Positions 33,659-42,570 are shown, counted from the stretch's first letter. The stretch: DNA of 51,197 nucleotides from Lentisphaerota bacterium (GCA_018676675.1 JABHEG010000206.1:1-51197); one strand, 5' to 3'. The notes: generated by a model from the letters alone, not told the origin. Numbers and translations are program-made.

Positions 33659-34892
33659 GTGCCACCAACGAGGCGGCAAAGTCGTCCCGCTGTTCATCAA
33701 CGCCGATCATCCTGATCATCAGGGCACGGCTGACCAGCTTCTTGCCGTATTCCGCTCGACCCCACCCCCGACTCGCGCCGATATCGACCAACTGACCCAG
33801 CCGCTGATCCAGGTGCATGGGGACCCGGTGCTGGCCCGTGGACTCAGAAAACTGCTGGAGGACCGTTCAGATTTCGGCCACGGTGGTGAGGAAGATCAAC
33901 CAGCCATTCGGGAAGCCGTATTTGAGGCAAGCGCCGCGGTCCTGAAAGGGGTGCCACCAGAGGACCTGGATGCCTACCGGGAGGCAGTCCGCCAACGGAT
34001 AGAGCCCTCGCCGGATACGCTCACGGCGGACCTCTACGCGGATCTACCGGCCAACGAACAGCTCTTACGCTTCCGGGATCTGTCGGCGCGAGACCTGCTG
34101 CTGCGCTACAACACAGCCCTGGTCCAGGCTCTCCTCCTGCGCGCGCGAGCTCTCGAGGTCGAGCTGGACGACCCCGACCCGGCCAAACTCCGGAGGCTCC
34201 TCAAGTACATGCGGTTCTGGCGGCTCCTCGCGACCATCAGACGTGTAAAGAGCAAACGGGGTAAGACAGCGAACCGCCTCCAGCTGACCATCGATGGCCC
34301 CGCCAGTCTGTTCGAGGGATCCAAGGCCTATGGTCTGCAGCTCGCGACCTTCTTCCCCGCAGTGCCAACCCTCGATACGTGGCGCCTGCGGGCGGACATC
34401 ACCTGGAAAGGCAAATCACGAAAGATCGATGTGTCCAACAAGAGCAGCCCGCTCTGGACCTATCGGCGGATGGGAGCCTATGTCCCTGACGAGATCCGCA
34501 TGTTCCATCGGCAGTTCAAGGAGAAATCGAAGGCCTGGGGAATCGTGGCGACCCCGGATTTTTTGGACGGTGGAGATCAGGTTCTGGTCGTGCCTGACCT
34601 GACCTTCCAGGATGGCGACGGCAAGCTCATTCACCTGGAGCTCTTCCATCGCTGGCACGCAACCCCTTTGGTTGAGCGCCTGGGGCTGCTCGACCGCCAA
34701 CCAGACCTGCCACTCGTCATCGGGGTGGACCGCTCTCTGGCCAAGCGCGCCGACATTGCCGAGGCCATCGAGGAAAGTCGCGTGTTTGCAGAGCGCGGAT
34801 TCCTCTTCCGAAGTTACCCCAGTGTAAAACGGGTCACCAAGCTGCTCGATACTGCCGCGAGTCAGCTGAGCTGCGAACAACTGGAACCCTGA
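33636..34892 (+). CDS. Bax1-like (DUF790) nuclease partner of XPB
   Basis: A 418-residue protein of the DUF790 family, whose archaeal member Bax1 binds XPB and cuts DNA 3' of damage in bubble structures. Start GTG 33636 lies inside the helicase gene; the open frame runs back to 33450 but in XPB-coding sequence. The start VLTKDLIKCHQRGG is typical. RFRDLSARDLLLRYNTALVQALLL marks the long helical region. A C-terminal PD-(D/E)XK-like core is seen with D321 in VPDLTF and E335 in HLELFHRW. Helicase and nuclease overlap by 23 bases, so stoichiometric synthesis is likely. Bacterial examples of this pair are sparse, so horizontal origin is plausible, though composition does not differ visibly from the neighbours. 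Confidence 0.9.
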   Translation: MLTKDLIKCHQRGGKVVPLFINADHPDHQGTADQLLAVFRSTPPPTRADIDQLTQPLIQVHGDPVLARGLRKLLEDRSDFGHGGEEDQPAIREAVFEASAAVLKGVPPEDLDAYREAVRQRIEPSPDTLTADLYADLPANEQLLRFRDLSARDLLLRYNTALVQALLLRARALEVELDDPDPAKLRRLLKYMRFWRLLATIRRVKSKRGKTANRLQLTIDGPASLFEGSKAYGLQLATFFPAVPTLDTWRLRADITWKGKSRKIDVSNKSSPLWTYRRMGAYVPDEIRMFHRQFKEKSKAWGIVATPDFLDGGDQVLVVPDLTFQDGDGKLIHLELFHRWHATPLVERLGLLDRQPDLPLVIGVDRSLAKRADIAEAIEESRVFAERGFLFRSYPSVKRVTKLLDTAASQLSCEQLEP

Positions 34893-34944
34893 GGAACGTC
34901 TGCTCAAGCCCCCCCCCCGGAAGCGACTCCCCTGCACCGGACAG

Positions 34945-36324
34945 TTACCCCACCCTCTCCCGTTGGTGCTTCTGCCAGCCCCACAGGCCCCAGGGAAAGA
35001 CCAGGACAGCGGCGTTAGCGAGGAACACGAGCAGAGCTGGGATAGGGATCCCGTGGAGAGCCTTGAGCTGGCCCGGCACACTCAGTCCGCCGGTAGACAG
35101 GATCACCTCCACGCCACGGCCCAGCAGAAAGCGAATGCCCTCAAAGGGGCCAGGCAGGAAGTAGACAAGCAGAAGCGAGCCGTTCAGTGCAGCTGACAGC
35201 CCAATAATCAGCCGGACGGCACGCCGCGACATGAACGCCTCGTCAACCGCAGGCAGTATGGCGAGAGCCAGCACCGGAATCACAGGACACAGGTAGCGCG
35301 GGCCCCAACTCAACGACAGCCCGTATGAGGGATGCTCGACTGATCCGACCAGTCCGATGAGAACACCGGTCAGCCCGATCCCAAAAGCAAACAGCACGCG
35401 GCTTCTGAGCAGCTTCTCCCGCCCCAGGAAAGCCCAGAGCAACAGAACGGGGTTGAAGAACAGCAAGCCATATCCTGTCCCCAAGAGAAGGTCCCAGAAC
35501 GCCTTTGGGCGAAACCAACCGACACCGTACACGCCTTGACCGTGGAACGTAGCGTAGCTCGTGTGGTACCGATGCGGGAGCACGAATGGGTTGCCGAAGA
35601 CGGCAGCATGGTACATGGCAGGTATCGTGCCGGCCAGAGCAGCACCAACCACGACCAGCGGCAACCGACGCCGGTCCAGGTGGAAGACATAGACGGCCAG
35701 GACGGGAAGCCAGATGATCATGTAATAGTCATTGCCGACGGCCAGTCCTGCGCAGATACCAGCCACCATGTCACCCCGTGGCTTGTTTCGGGCATAGCGC
35801 AGCAGATACACGCACTGGCAGACCAGGTAAGCCGTCAGCGCGTGACTGAACATGAGCGTGGACCAGTAGAGAAGATTGGTCCCCAGCGTGAGCGCTCCGG
35901 CGATCCGCAGAGCCCCGATCGTCTCGAGGCCTTCCCGGCGGGCGGCCAGGAACAGCAGCGCCCCGATGGCCGCGAACGGCAACGCACTCATGACGCACGA
36001 AGTCAGCCAGATGCGGGCGGGTTCATGCGAAGTCAGATGGTGCCCGATGAAAGCGGGAACAACCCCGACGAAACTCCCGACGGGAGCCTTGTCGCTGTAC
36101 AGACGCCCTTCAAACGTTGCCGAATCCACTGCGATCTCTGCAGGAATAACGCGGGTCAGAACGCCGTCGACAGAAAGTGTCCCCCGCGTAGCGATCGCCT
36201 TGGCAAGGCTGTAGCGGACACCATCGTTGGTCGAGACGCCGATGTGGGTAAAGAACGCCGACACGGCAAAGAGGACGAAGAAGAGCTGAAGAGCATCGTT
36301 CCGGTGTTGTTGAGTCTCGGTCAT
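34945..36324 (-). CDS. Multi-spanning membrane protein, probable GT-C/ArnT-like glycosyltransferase
   Basis: A 459-residue integral membrane protein with about 10-12 hydrophobic helices starting near residue 13. The early loop after the first helix contains NDGVRYSLAKAI and later YSDKAPVGSF, with acidic residues where GT-C enzymes hold their catalytic Asp and lipid-phosphate site. That arrangement resembles dolichyl- or polyprenyl-phosphate-sugar-dependent transferases acting on the outer face of the inner membrane. No soluble C-terminal domain is present. GGGAG lies just before ATG. The gene starts two bases after the HAD-phosphatase gene stops, so the two are translationally linked. It converges with the Bax1-like gene across a 52-bp gap that holds a run of ten C (34909-34918). 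Acceptor unknown. Confidence 0.7.
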   Translation of the reverse strand: MTETQQHRNDALQLFFVLFAVSAFFTHIGVSTNDGVRYSLAKAIATRGTLSVDGVLTRVIPAEIAVDSATFEGRLYSDKAPVGSFVGVVPAFIGHHLTSHEPARIWLTSCVMSALPFAAIGALLFLAARREGLETIGALRIAGALTLGTNLLYWSTLMFSHALTAYLVCQCVYLLRYARNKPRGDMVAGICAGLAVGNDYYMIIWLPVLAVYVFHLDRRRLPLVVVGAALAGTIPAMYHAAVFGNPFVLPHRYHTSYATFHGQGVYGVGWFRPKAFWDLLLGTGYGLLFFNPVLLLWAFLGREKLLRSRVLFAFGIGLTGVLIGLVGSVEHPSYGLSLSWGPRYLCPVIPVLALAILPAVDEAFMSRRAVRLIIGLSAALNGSLLLVYFLPGPFEGIRFLLGRGVEVILSTGGLSVPGQLKALHGIPIPALLVFLANAAVLVFPWGLWGWQKHQRERVG

Positions 36325-36326
36325 CT

Positions 36327-37052
36327 CTACTCCCGATCCTTCTCAGCGTCGGGCAGCAACGCGATCAGTTCAGTCAGTCTCGCGATCTCCAGATCAGGTC
36401 GGCACGCTCCAGTCATCCGGGCACGGTCCCGGTTGAGCCACACACTCTTCACCCCCGCATTCTGAGCCCCTGCGACATCCGCCCTCAGTGAGTCGCCAAC
36501 GTGGAGCATATCTCCACCCAGGCAATTCGCTTCCTGAAGTGCCACGTGGAAGAGGCGGGGATCCGGCTTCTCAAACCCATGGTCCTGAGCAAAGACCGCA
36601 AACTGAAAGAACGCCTCCAGACCACAGCATTTCGGGTAAGTATTCCCATTCGTGAGCAACCCAAGTTGGAACCGCTTGGCCAATGCGTCAAACGCCGGAA
36701 GCACATCGTCGTAGAGCTCGATGTCACCAAATCGATGCTTCAGATAGACGGCATTCAGATGCCCGGCGAGGGCGGGATCCCGCACGCCAATGGACACCAG
36801 AGTTTCTTCGAAAGCCAGTCTCCGTACCTCTTCCAGGCGCACGCCGGCGCATCGCTCCGCCCCCGCAAGGCGATCACGAATGGCAATCATCTCGTCAATC
36901 GTCAGATCAGCGGAACGGGCCCCGGGAACATGGACTCGGAGTTCCTCCAGGGCATGCTTCAGCGAGTGCCGCATGACCCGACCGAAGTCCCAAAGCGTGT
37001 CATCTCCATCAAACGAAATGACCCGTATCCTGCACATCCATTCGTTGTCCAT
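36327..37052 (-). CDS. HAD-superfamily hydrolase, subfamily IA
   Basis: A 241-residue cytoplasmic phosphatase-like protein. The catalytic DXDXT box is FDGDDTLWD (D15, D17), motif II is LLTNGN, and the lysine and acidic motifs are FEKPDPRLF and HVGDSLRADVAGA. A helical cap lies between residues about 35 and 105. Of several nearby starts, ATG 37052 has GAGG at seven bases and is preferred; GTG 37061 is possible. The DGDDTLW form is common in broad-range phosphatases related to YjjG and 5'-nucleotidases, but the substrate cannot be read from the sequence. It lies 66 bp after the EamA transporter gene and two bases before the membrane glycosyltransferase gene, so the three probably form one minus-strand operon. 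Confidence 0.88.
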   Translation of the reverse strand: MDNEWMCRIRVISFDGDDTLWDFGRVMRHSLKHALEELRVHVPGARSADLTIDEMIAIRDRLAGAERCAGVRLEEVRRLAFEETLVSIGVRDPALAGHLNAVYLKHRFGDIELYDDVLPAFDALAKRFQLGLLTNGNTYPKCCGLEAFFQFAVFAQDHGFEKPDPRLFHVALQEANCLGGDMLHVGDSLRADVAGAQNAGVKSVWLNRDRARMTGACRPDLEIARLTELIALLPDAEKDRE

Positions 37053-37118
37053 TCGGTCCACCTCACTACCCTGGGCCAGGCAGTACGTATCGCCGTCAGA
37101 AGCACATCTGAGGACATC

Positions 37119-38048
37119 TCAGGACGTTGCGGCGTTGTTCCGGGCAGGTGACTTCCGGTAACGAGTAGAGATCAAGCACGCGCAACTGACCACAAGAAGC
37201 ACCCCGCCAAGCCATTGGAGGGCGGCCAACTTCTCGTGGAGAAAGAGTACAGCTGCCAAGGCCGTCGCAAAGGGGAGAACCGCCAGGCCTCCCTCAGTGG
37301 CCACCGGACCAAGAATGTGAATTGCGCGATACAGCAACACATGGGAAAAAGCTATCCCGAACAGGGCCGAGACAACCAACAGGCCCCAATCACGGCATGA
37401 CACCTCCGCCGCCGCACGCCAATCCCCCACCGCAAACGCCAGTCCGCCCAGAGCTACCGCTGTGTAGAGGCTGACTACGCCAAAGCTCAGCGCGGCACCA
37501 TAGCGGGCCATCCGTTGCCTGACCAGGACGCCGTAAAGCCCCCACAGGGCCGCTGTACCGACCAGAATACTGATCCCGAGCAACGTTGTCCCCCCGGCCG
37601 TGAGGCTCCCAAGGTACATCAACGTCAGTCCCCCAATGATCCCGGCTGCCCCAACCCAGAACAACCGGTGTCGCAGAACGCCTCGCTCCACCGGCAGCAG
37701 AAGACATGCAAACAGCGTGGAGAAGAGGAACGAGCAGCGGATAACGAACCCGATGACAACCGCAGTGTTATGGTACGGAGCCATCGCCCAGCCAATCTGC
37801 ATCACGATGTTGATCGCAGCCGGCACAAGGGCATCTCGCCACACGTTGGCCCCGGCCTCCGTCTTGCCTTGTGTCCGCAGCACAACGGGAAGCCAGAAGC
37901 AGGTCGCCAGCGCATAGCGAACACCGTTGACAGTCCAGGAATCCAGGAAACCGGTGAAATGCCTCAGGAAGACTGGAACGCTGGCAAAGCAGAAGATCGC
38001 CGCGAGCAGGAACCCAATCCCGCGGCTGTCGGTATGGTTTTCGCGCAC
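37119..38048 (-). CDS. EamA-family (DMT) transporter
   Basis: An inner-membrane transporter of about 309 residues with ten predicted helices in two EamA halves: the first from GIGFLLAAIFCFASVPVFL, the second from LLGISILVGTAALWGLYGV. Typical marks are VNGVRYALAT in the first half and LLYRAIHILGPVATEGGLAVLPFATALAAVLFLHEKL in the second, the latter split over two helices. GTG 38048 has AAAAGG eight bases upstream and is preferred over GTG 38081. Members export or import small metabolites; the direction and substrate are unknown. It is first in the set with the HAD hydrolase and the membrane glycosyltransferase, and faces a CE7 esterase across a 345-bp gap. Confidence 0.88.
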   Translation of the reverse strand: MRENHTDSRGIGFLLAAIFCFASVPVFLRHFTGFLDSWTVNGVRYALATCFWLPVVLRTQGKTEAGANVWRDALVPAAINIVMQIGWAMAPYHNTAVVIGFVIRCSFLFSTLFACLLLPVERGVLRHRLFWVGAAGIIGGLTLMYLGSLTAGGTTLLGISILVGTAALWGLYGVLVRQRMARYGAALSFGVVSLYTAVALGGLAFAVGDWRAAAEVSCRDWGLLVVSALFGIAFSHVLLYRAIHILGPVATEGGLAVLPFATALAAVLFLHEKLAALQWLGGVLLVVSCACLISTRYRKSPARNNAATS

Positions 38049-38393
38049 AGGGGCAACCTTTTCTGCAGAGCAGAGGCTCACTTACACGCCGTACCCCACC
38101 AATATAGGCGTGCCCGACGACGCTACCAGAGGAGGAAGCGCTCCCTTTACTCTCCGAAGCGGCGTATCCAGTAGGCACTCAGTCCGGCCGGAGGGAACGT
38201 GGCGGAAGGACTTCCGGCCCAGTCGACGCGCTGCCCCCTCCCGGCTACATTACCCAGCTGAATCGTTGAGTTGCCCCGGCAACCCCGGACGAGACGGGGG
38301 GGCGTCCTCCAACACCGGCCGCATGCAGGGGCTTGACAGGCACAGATAACCCCAACGCTCTGCCCACGAAGGCAGCCTCGAGGAGATTCCGGA
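38049..38393. other. Divergent gap with small inverted repeats
   Basis: No gene is seen between the EamA and CE7 genes. GGCCGGA (38186-38192) pairs with TCCGGCC (38213-38219), and GTTGCC-CC-GGCAAC lies near 38270-38283. GAGGAGA near 38377 is the ribosome site of the next gene. Promoters for both directions must lie here but cannot be fixed. Confidence 0.4.
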
Positions 38394-39356
38394 ATGCCAC
38401 TGCTGTTTGATATGCCGTTTGAGAAGCTCACGAGCTACCAAGGCACGAACCCGAAGCCCGAGAACTTTGAGGGCTTCTGGGACGAGGCGCTGGCCGAGAT
38501 GCACGCGATCGCTCCTGACGTCGAGCTTGTCCCGGCTGAGTTCCAGACCTCCTTCGCCGAATGCTTCGATATGTTCTTCACCGGAGTGGGCGGTGCTCGC
38601 GTCCATGCCAAACTCATCAAGCCGAGGGCCGTCGCCACTCCTCACCCCGCCGTCCTCATGTTCCACGGCTACTCGGGCAGCTGCGGGGACTGGACGGATA
38701 AGCTGGGCTACGCAGCTAACGGGTTCACAGTGGCAGCCCTCGACTGCCGCGGCCAGGGAGGACTGTCAGAGGACTCGGGAGCCGTCCGTGGCTGGACCCT
38801 GCGCGGACATATCATCCGTGGGCTTGACGATGCCCCGGAAAAGCTGCTCTACAGGCAGATCTTCCTGGACACGGCACAGCTGGCGGGAATCGTCATGGAC
38901 ATGCCCGACGTCGATGAGAATCGGGTTGGGGCCACCGGGGGTAGCCAAGGCGGAGGACTCACCTTGGCTTGCGCCTCCCTCGAGCCACGTATCCACAAGG
39001 CAGCCCCGGTCTTCCCTTTCCTCTCGGACTACAGACGCGTCTGGGACCTCGACCTGGACAAGGATGCTTACGCAGAACTGCGCGACTACTTCCGGCGGTT
39101 CGACCCGACCCATGAACATGAAGACGACGTCTTCCTCAAGCTGGGATACGTGGATGTGCAACACCTCTGTCCCCGAATCAGAGGCGATATCTACATGGCT
39201 GTGGGCTTGATGGACACCGTCTGCCCTCCCTCAACCCAATTCGCAGCCTACAACAAGATCCAGACATCGAAGTCACTGGAACTCTACCCCGACTTCGGGC
39301 ACGAAGGCCTTCCCGGACACCCCGATCGCATCTTCCAGTTCCTCAGTGATCTGTAA
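38394..39356 (+). CDS. Cytoplasmic CE7 acetyl esterase / cephalosporin-C-deacetylase-like
   Basis: A 320-residue alpha/beta hydrolase of normal CE7 length. FWDEALAE near the start, the oxyanion-loop sequence FHGYSGSCGDW, LDCRGQGG, nucleophile S184 in GGSQGGG, acid D274 in GLMDTVCPP and H303 in DFGHEG give the complete CE7 signature. RGHIIRGL before the nucleophile is also typical. No signal peptide is present, so it should deacetylate short oligosaccharides after import, in contrast to the exported relative at 7141-8466. GAGGAGA precedes ATG. Its stop overlaps the start of the U32 gene by one base (TAATG), so those two are co-translated, although no functional link between them is known. Confidence 0.94.
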   Translation: MPLLFDMPFEKLTSYQGTNPKPENFEGFWDEALAEMHAIAPDVELVPAEFQTSFAECFDMFFTGVGGARVHAKLIKPRAVATPHPAVLMFHGYSGSCGDWTDKLGYAANGFTVAALDCRGQGGLSEDSGAVRGWTLRGHIIRGLDDAPEKLLYRQIFLDTAQLAGIVMDMPDVDENRVGATGGSQGGGLTLACASLEPRIHKAAPVFPFLSDYRRVWDLDLDKDAYAELRDYFRRFDPTHEHEDDVFLKLGYVDVQHLCPRIRGDIYMAVGLMDTVCPPSTQFAAYNKIQTSKSLELYPDFGHEGLPGHPDRIFQFLSDL

Positions 39357-40606
39357 TGCCACCCATCCCTGAACCATCACGGCACCGGCCGGAACTCCTG
39401 GCCCCCGCCGGTAACGAGACCTGCCTGACAGCTGCAATCCAGGGCGGGTGCGATGCCGTCTACCTCGGTCTGGGCACTCTGAACATGCGGGCCACGGCCG
39501 AGAATTTCTCTGTCAGCGACCTGGGACGGGTAGCGGAAACGTGCCATGCCCAAGGTGTCAGCGTCTACGTCACCGCCAACACGATTCTCTACACGGCCGA
39601 GACGCCGAGCGCCCGGACCCTGATCGAGGCCTGTAGAGGAGTTGTGGACGCCGTGATCTGCTGGGATCCGGCCCTGATCGGGATTTGCCGGGAGCTGGGA
39701 GTCCCGTTCCACGTGTCAACCCAGGCATCGGTCGCAAACGTCGAGGCTGCCCGTTTCTACAAGCAACTCGGGGCCGAACGCATCATCCCGGCCCGGGAGT
39801 GCACGCTGGAAGACATCACCCGAATCAGGAACGAAGCGGACATTCCCGTCGAGGTGTTCGCCCACGGGGCGATGTGCGTCAGCGTGTCCGGCCGCTGCTT
39901 TCTTTCCCAATTCACCTACGGTCACTCCGGGAACCGAGGGAGGTGCTACCAGAACTGCCGACGTGAGTTTCACATCGTCAGTGACGACGGAGACGCGGAG
40001 TTGGCTGTGGGCAGCAATTACGTGCTTTCGGCCAAGGACCTCTGCACCCTTCCGTTTGTCGATCGCCTCCTGGATGCCGGCGTTGATGCCCTCAAGCTGG
40101 AGGGCAGGAACCGCAACCCGGAGTACGTGCGGACAGTGGTCGGAGCTTACCGCAGAGCCATTGATGCCTGGGATAACGGGCAACTCACGGAAGACCTGAA
40201 AACACAGTTGGTCGAAGAAACGCGAACCGTCTATAATCGTGACTTCTCGGCGGGCTTCTTCCTCGGCCGCCCGATCGCCGAGTTCGCCAGCGTCAACGGG
40301 AGTGCCGCAACCGTGCGCAAACAGCACGTCGGCGTCGTCCGCGACTACTACCGGAAGGCAGGCGCCGTTGAGATGAAGGTGCAGAACTACATCTTCGGCC
40401 AAGGCGACACGCTCATGATACAGGGCCCCACCACCGGTGTCGTCACGTTCACAGCTGAGGAAATCCGCCAGAACGATGTTCGAGTAGATACGGTGACGCG
40501 GGGCATCGCGACCGTCGGGCTCCAGTCTCTGGTGCGCGAAAACGACAAAGTGTTCCGCCTGGAGGGCAATGCGCCGCCAGAGGACCACGTTGAGACGGGA
40601 GACTGA
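39356..40606 (+). CDS. Peptidase U32 family protein (TrhP/RlhA-like)
   Basis: A 416-residue protein with the U32 pattern: PELLAPAGN, GCDAVYLGLGTLNMRATAENF, HVSTQASVAN, ERIIPARECTLEDI, the core VFAHGAMCVSVSGRCFLSQF, NRGRCYQNCRREF and the metal/Fe-S cysteines in that block. KLEGRNRNPEYV and a C-terminal beta-barrel follow. Related bacterial proteins (TrhP, RlhA) hydroxylate tRNA or 23S rRNA, using prephenate-derived chemistry, rather than act as peptidases. The length of about 415 fits the TrhP type. ATG overlaps the stop of the CE7 gene. An RNA-modifying role is my preferred guess; proteolysis is the older name of the family. Confidence 0.9.
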   Translation: MPPIPEPSRHRPELLAPAGNETCLTAAIQGGCDAVYLGLGTLNMRATAENFSVSDLGRVAETCHAQGVSVYVTANTILYTAETPSARTLIEACRGVVDAVICWDPALIGICRELGVPFHVSTQASVANVEAARFYKQLGAERIIPARECTLEDITRIRNEADIPVEVFAHGAMCVSVSGRCFLSQFTYGHSGNRGRCYQNCRREFHIVSDDGDAELAVGSNYVLSAKDLCTLPFVDRLLDAGVDALKLEGRNRNPEYVRTVVGAYRRAIDAWDNGQLTEDLKTQLVEETRTVYNRDFSAGFFLGRPIAEFASVNGSAATVRKQHVGVVRDYYRKAGAVEMKVQNYIFGQGDTLMIQGPTTGVVTFTAEEIRQNDVRVDTVTRGIATVGLQSLVRENDKVFRLEGNAPPEDHVETGD

Positions 40607-40615
40607 AGGCAGAGA

Positions 40616-41194
40616 ATGGAAAGGAATACAGCCCAGTTCGTTCTGACAGCCGGCTTCACACTCGAGAGCTTCTTTTGGGTGCTGGCCATCATCTGCCACT
40701 GCAGGATCAGAGCAACCCCCAGGCGTCGTCAGCGCATCATCAACCTGCCCCATGAAGCCGTGAATGCGCAGGTGAACATGTGGACGACGGCGATGGAGGA
40801 CGCGGGTGCCCGGGCGGACGCCTCGAGGAAAGAACCCCACGCCTACACACTGTCGGGAGTCGCATTCACACTCACCACACACGATCGACAAGCAGGACAG
40901 TCTGTCCGCATGGAAGCGGATTTTTCCCCTTTAGTCCGACGCTATGATCGCCTGCTAGGCCTGCTGAATGTGTACTTGGCGGCTCCGACGATCATGATCC
41001 TCTCGCTTGTTCTCTGCCTCAGCGTCCTTCCTGTGGAAAGCAATGTTCCTCGTGCCTATGCCTTCCACATTTTCCACGCTGTTCATGTGCTTTGGCCATC
41101 GTTCATTGCGGTGGCCCTGTTCAGACGGCACATGAGCCGCGCATGCAACATACTCGAAGGCCTGCCCGAGTTGTCTCCGGGGAACCCTGAGTGA
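40616..41194 (+). CDS. Small membrane protein, function unknown
   Basis: A 192-residue protein with AAGG six bases before ATG, nine bases after the U32 stop. One N-terminal helix (about 8-28), a soluble section of about 90 residues with LSGVAFTLTTHDRQAGQSVRMEADFSPLVRRYDRLLG, then two helices (about 118-140 and 150-172). It belongs to no family I recognise. The close spacing suggests the same transcript as the CE7 and U32 genes. Confidence 0.65.
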   Translation: MERNTAQFVLTAGFTLESFFWVLAIICHCRIRATPRRRQRIINLPHEAVNAQVNMWTTAMEDAGARADASRKEPHAYTLSGVAFTLTTHDRQAGQSVRMEADFSPLVRRYDRLLGLLNVYLAAPTIMILSLVLCLSVLPVESNVPRAYAFHIFHAVHVLWPSFIAVALFRRHMSRACNILEGLPELSPGNPE

Positions 41195-41345
41195 ACCGGT
41201 TGATCTGATCGCAGGGATGGGTATCTTTCCCTGCCGCGTGATTGATCTGCCCCCCTACGCCATGACCGCTCGGGCCGGGCTCCCGAAGTCAGGAACCGAG
41301 GCACGCACGTCAGATGATCGTAGGACACAAGACGTGACGAGGAAA

Positions 41346-42179
41346 ATGACGTTGATGCACATCAGAGGCCTACCCTCTTCCCGCAGCTTTGCCCGGCACG
41401 CCGTGCTGTGTCTGGCCGTTCTGCTCGTGTCCGGCTGTTCTGATAGCCACCTCCTGGATGACAAGAACCCCTATTTTCTGCGCGGGGTACAACTCCTTCA
41501 GGAACACAAGAACGAAGAGGCCATCGAGGCCTTTGAGAAGTGCCTGCGAATCAACCCCGGAGCGGCGAAAGCCCACCTTCAGTTGGGCATGCTCTATGAA
41601 GACGTCCGGACCGATCCCATCACGGCCATCTACCATTACCGATGCTATCTTCGGGCTCGTCCGGAAAGCGAGAACTCTGAGGCCGTCGTGCGCTGGTTAG
41701 GGCGAGCCGAAAGGGCCTACCTCAATGACCTCCAGGGCCGCTACGCCTCCGCAGCTCCCTCGCTTACAGAAGAACCGGTGATGGTGCCCGTGCCGTCCCC
41801 GGAAAGGGAAGAGGAGAAGGCTAAGACTCGTGAACGTGAAGAGAAGCTGCTCGAGCGAGTGAAGGCCCTGAGCGGAGAACTCCGAGGCCTCCGCCAGCGA
41901 CTCCATGAACAGGCGCAAAATCTCGTTGCCAAGGCTCACGAAGCAGCCAGGGAAACCGTCGAAAACGTCACCAGGAAGCCGGAAGAGCCCCAGGAAAAGG
42001 TCCATGTGGTTGAAAAGGGGGACAGCCTCAGCAAGCTGGCCAGAGACTACTACGGAACGTTGAAGTACTGGCCGGCACTGCGTGATTACAACCACGATGT
42101 GCTCAAGGGGAAAGATGTCCTGCGCCCCGGCATGGAACTGCGGATTCCGCCGGCAGAGAAGCTGCCTGAGCCCCCCTAA
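41346..42179 (+). CDS. Lipoprotein with TPR and LysM domains
   Basis: A 277-residue protein with a lipobox LLVSGC (lipidated C31). ATG 41346 was chosen because GAGGAAA precedes it and it leaves a normal lipoprotein signal; the frame is open to 41217. Residues about 45-120 form two TPR units (RGVQLLQEHKNEEAIEAFEKCLRINP split over the first repeat, then AHLQLGMLYEDV). A charged coiled coil spans about 155-215 (many E, K, R and L). A LysM domain ends the protein (VHVVEKGDSLSKLARDYYG, then VLRPGMELRIP). It should sit in the envelope and bind peptidoglycan through LysM. A one-helix basic protein follows after 23 bp. Confidence 0.85.
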   Translation: MTLMHIRGLPSSRSFARHAVLCLAVLLVSGCSDSHLLDDKNPYFLRGVQLLQEHKNEEAIEAFEKCLRINPGAAKAHLQLGMLYEDVRTDPITAIYHYRCYLRARPESENSEAVVRWLGRAERAYLNDLQGRYASAAPSLTEEPVMVPVPSPEREEEKAKTREREEKLLERVKALSGELRGLRQRLHEQAQNLVAKAHEAARETVENVTRKPEEPQEKVHVVEKGDSLSKLARDYYGTLKYWPALRDYNHDVLKGKDVLRPGMELRIPPAEKLPEPP

Positions 42180-42202
42180 CCACCATCCGGAGTGACGCAC
42201 CG

Positions 42203-42427
42203 ATGGCACGTCACAGCGACAGCACGAATACCCCGTTGCGTTCCAGGCGTGCGCGACGCAAACTGGTGGCTTATCTGGGCGAACGCTCCGGGACGTACTT
42301 CAGCGCCAGAGACCTGGCAGCCAAACGTGTCAGACGAAGGCGCACGCGCCTGGTTCTGGCTGCATTGGCAATCCTGATCATCGGGCTCATGGGAGCCTGG
42401 AAAGAGTGGAGTGGGGGAGCCCTATGA
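42203..42427 (+). CDS. Small basic single-helix membrane protein
   Basis: A 74-residue protein. The first about 48 residues are rich in Arg and Lys (RSRRARRKL, KRVRRRRTRL). They precede one hydrophobic helix (about 50-66, LVLAALAILIIGLMGAW) and a short acidic-to-neutral tail. GGAG lies 11 bases before ATG. The positive-inside rule puts the N-terminus in the cytoplasm. No family recognised; it follows the LysM lipoprotein by 23 bp and may belong to that transcript. Confidence 0.65.
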   Translation: MARHSDSTNTPLRSRRARRKLVAYLGERSGTYFSARDLAAKRVRRRRTRLVLAALAILIIGLMGAWKEWSGGAL

Positions 42428-42429
42428 AC

Positions 42430-42545
42430 AGGGGGAACGCCTGACGCAGGAGCGAGAGAAGGGCGGTACAGGGCCGACGGCCCGGAGCACGGCGCCTGAA
42501 ATCACGGAGCAGGCACGGCAGAGAAACCAAACGGCGCTCCCCCTT
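42430..42545. repeat. Inverted-repeat segment between convergent genes
   Basis: AGGGGGAACGCC (42430-42441) is nearly the reverse complement of GGCGCTCCCCCTT (42533-42545), with a second palindrome GGGCCGACGGCCC near 42471-42483 inside. The segment fills the gap between two converging genes. Its arms do not match those at 7013 or 20519, but position and nested design are alike. Confidence 0.5.
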
Positions 42546-42570
42546 GGATGATCCGCCTGGAAAGGTCGGC

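Noticed and set aside
34909..34918. Run of ten C as a phase-variable tract
   Set aside because: Lies in a 52-bp convergent gap outside both coding regions, with no promoter next to it.
39716..40891. Minus-strand open frame (391 codons)
   Set aside because: Antisense to the U32 gene and the small membrane protein; no family pattern.
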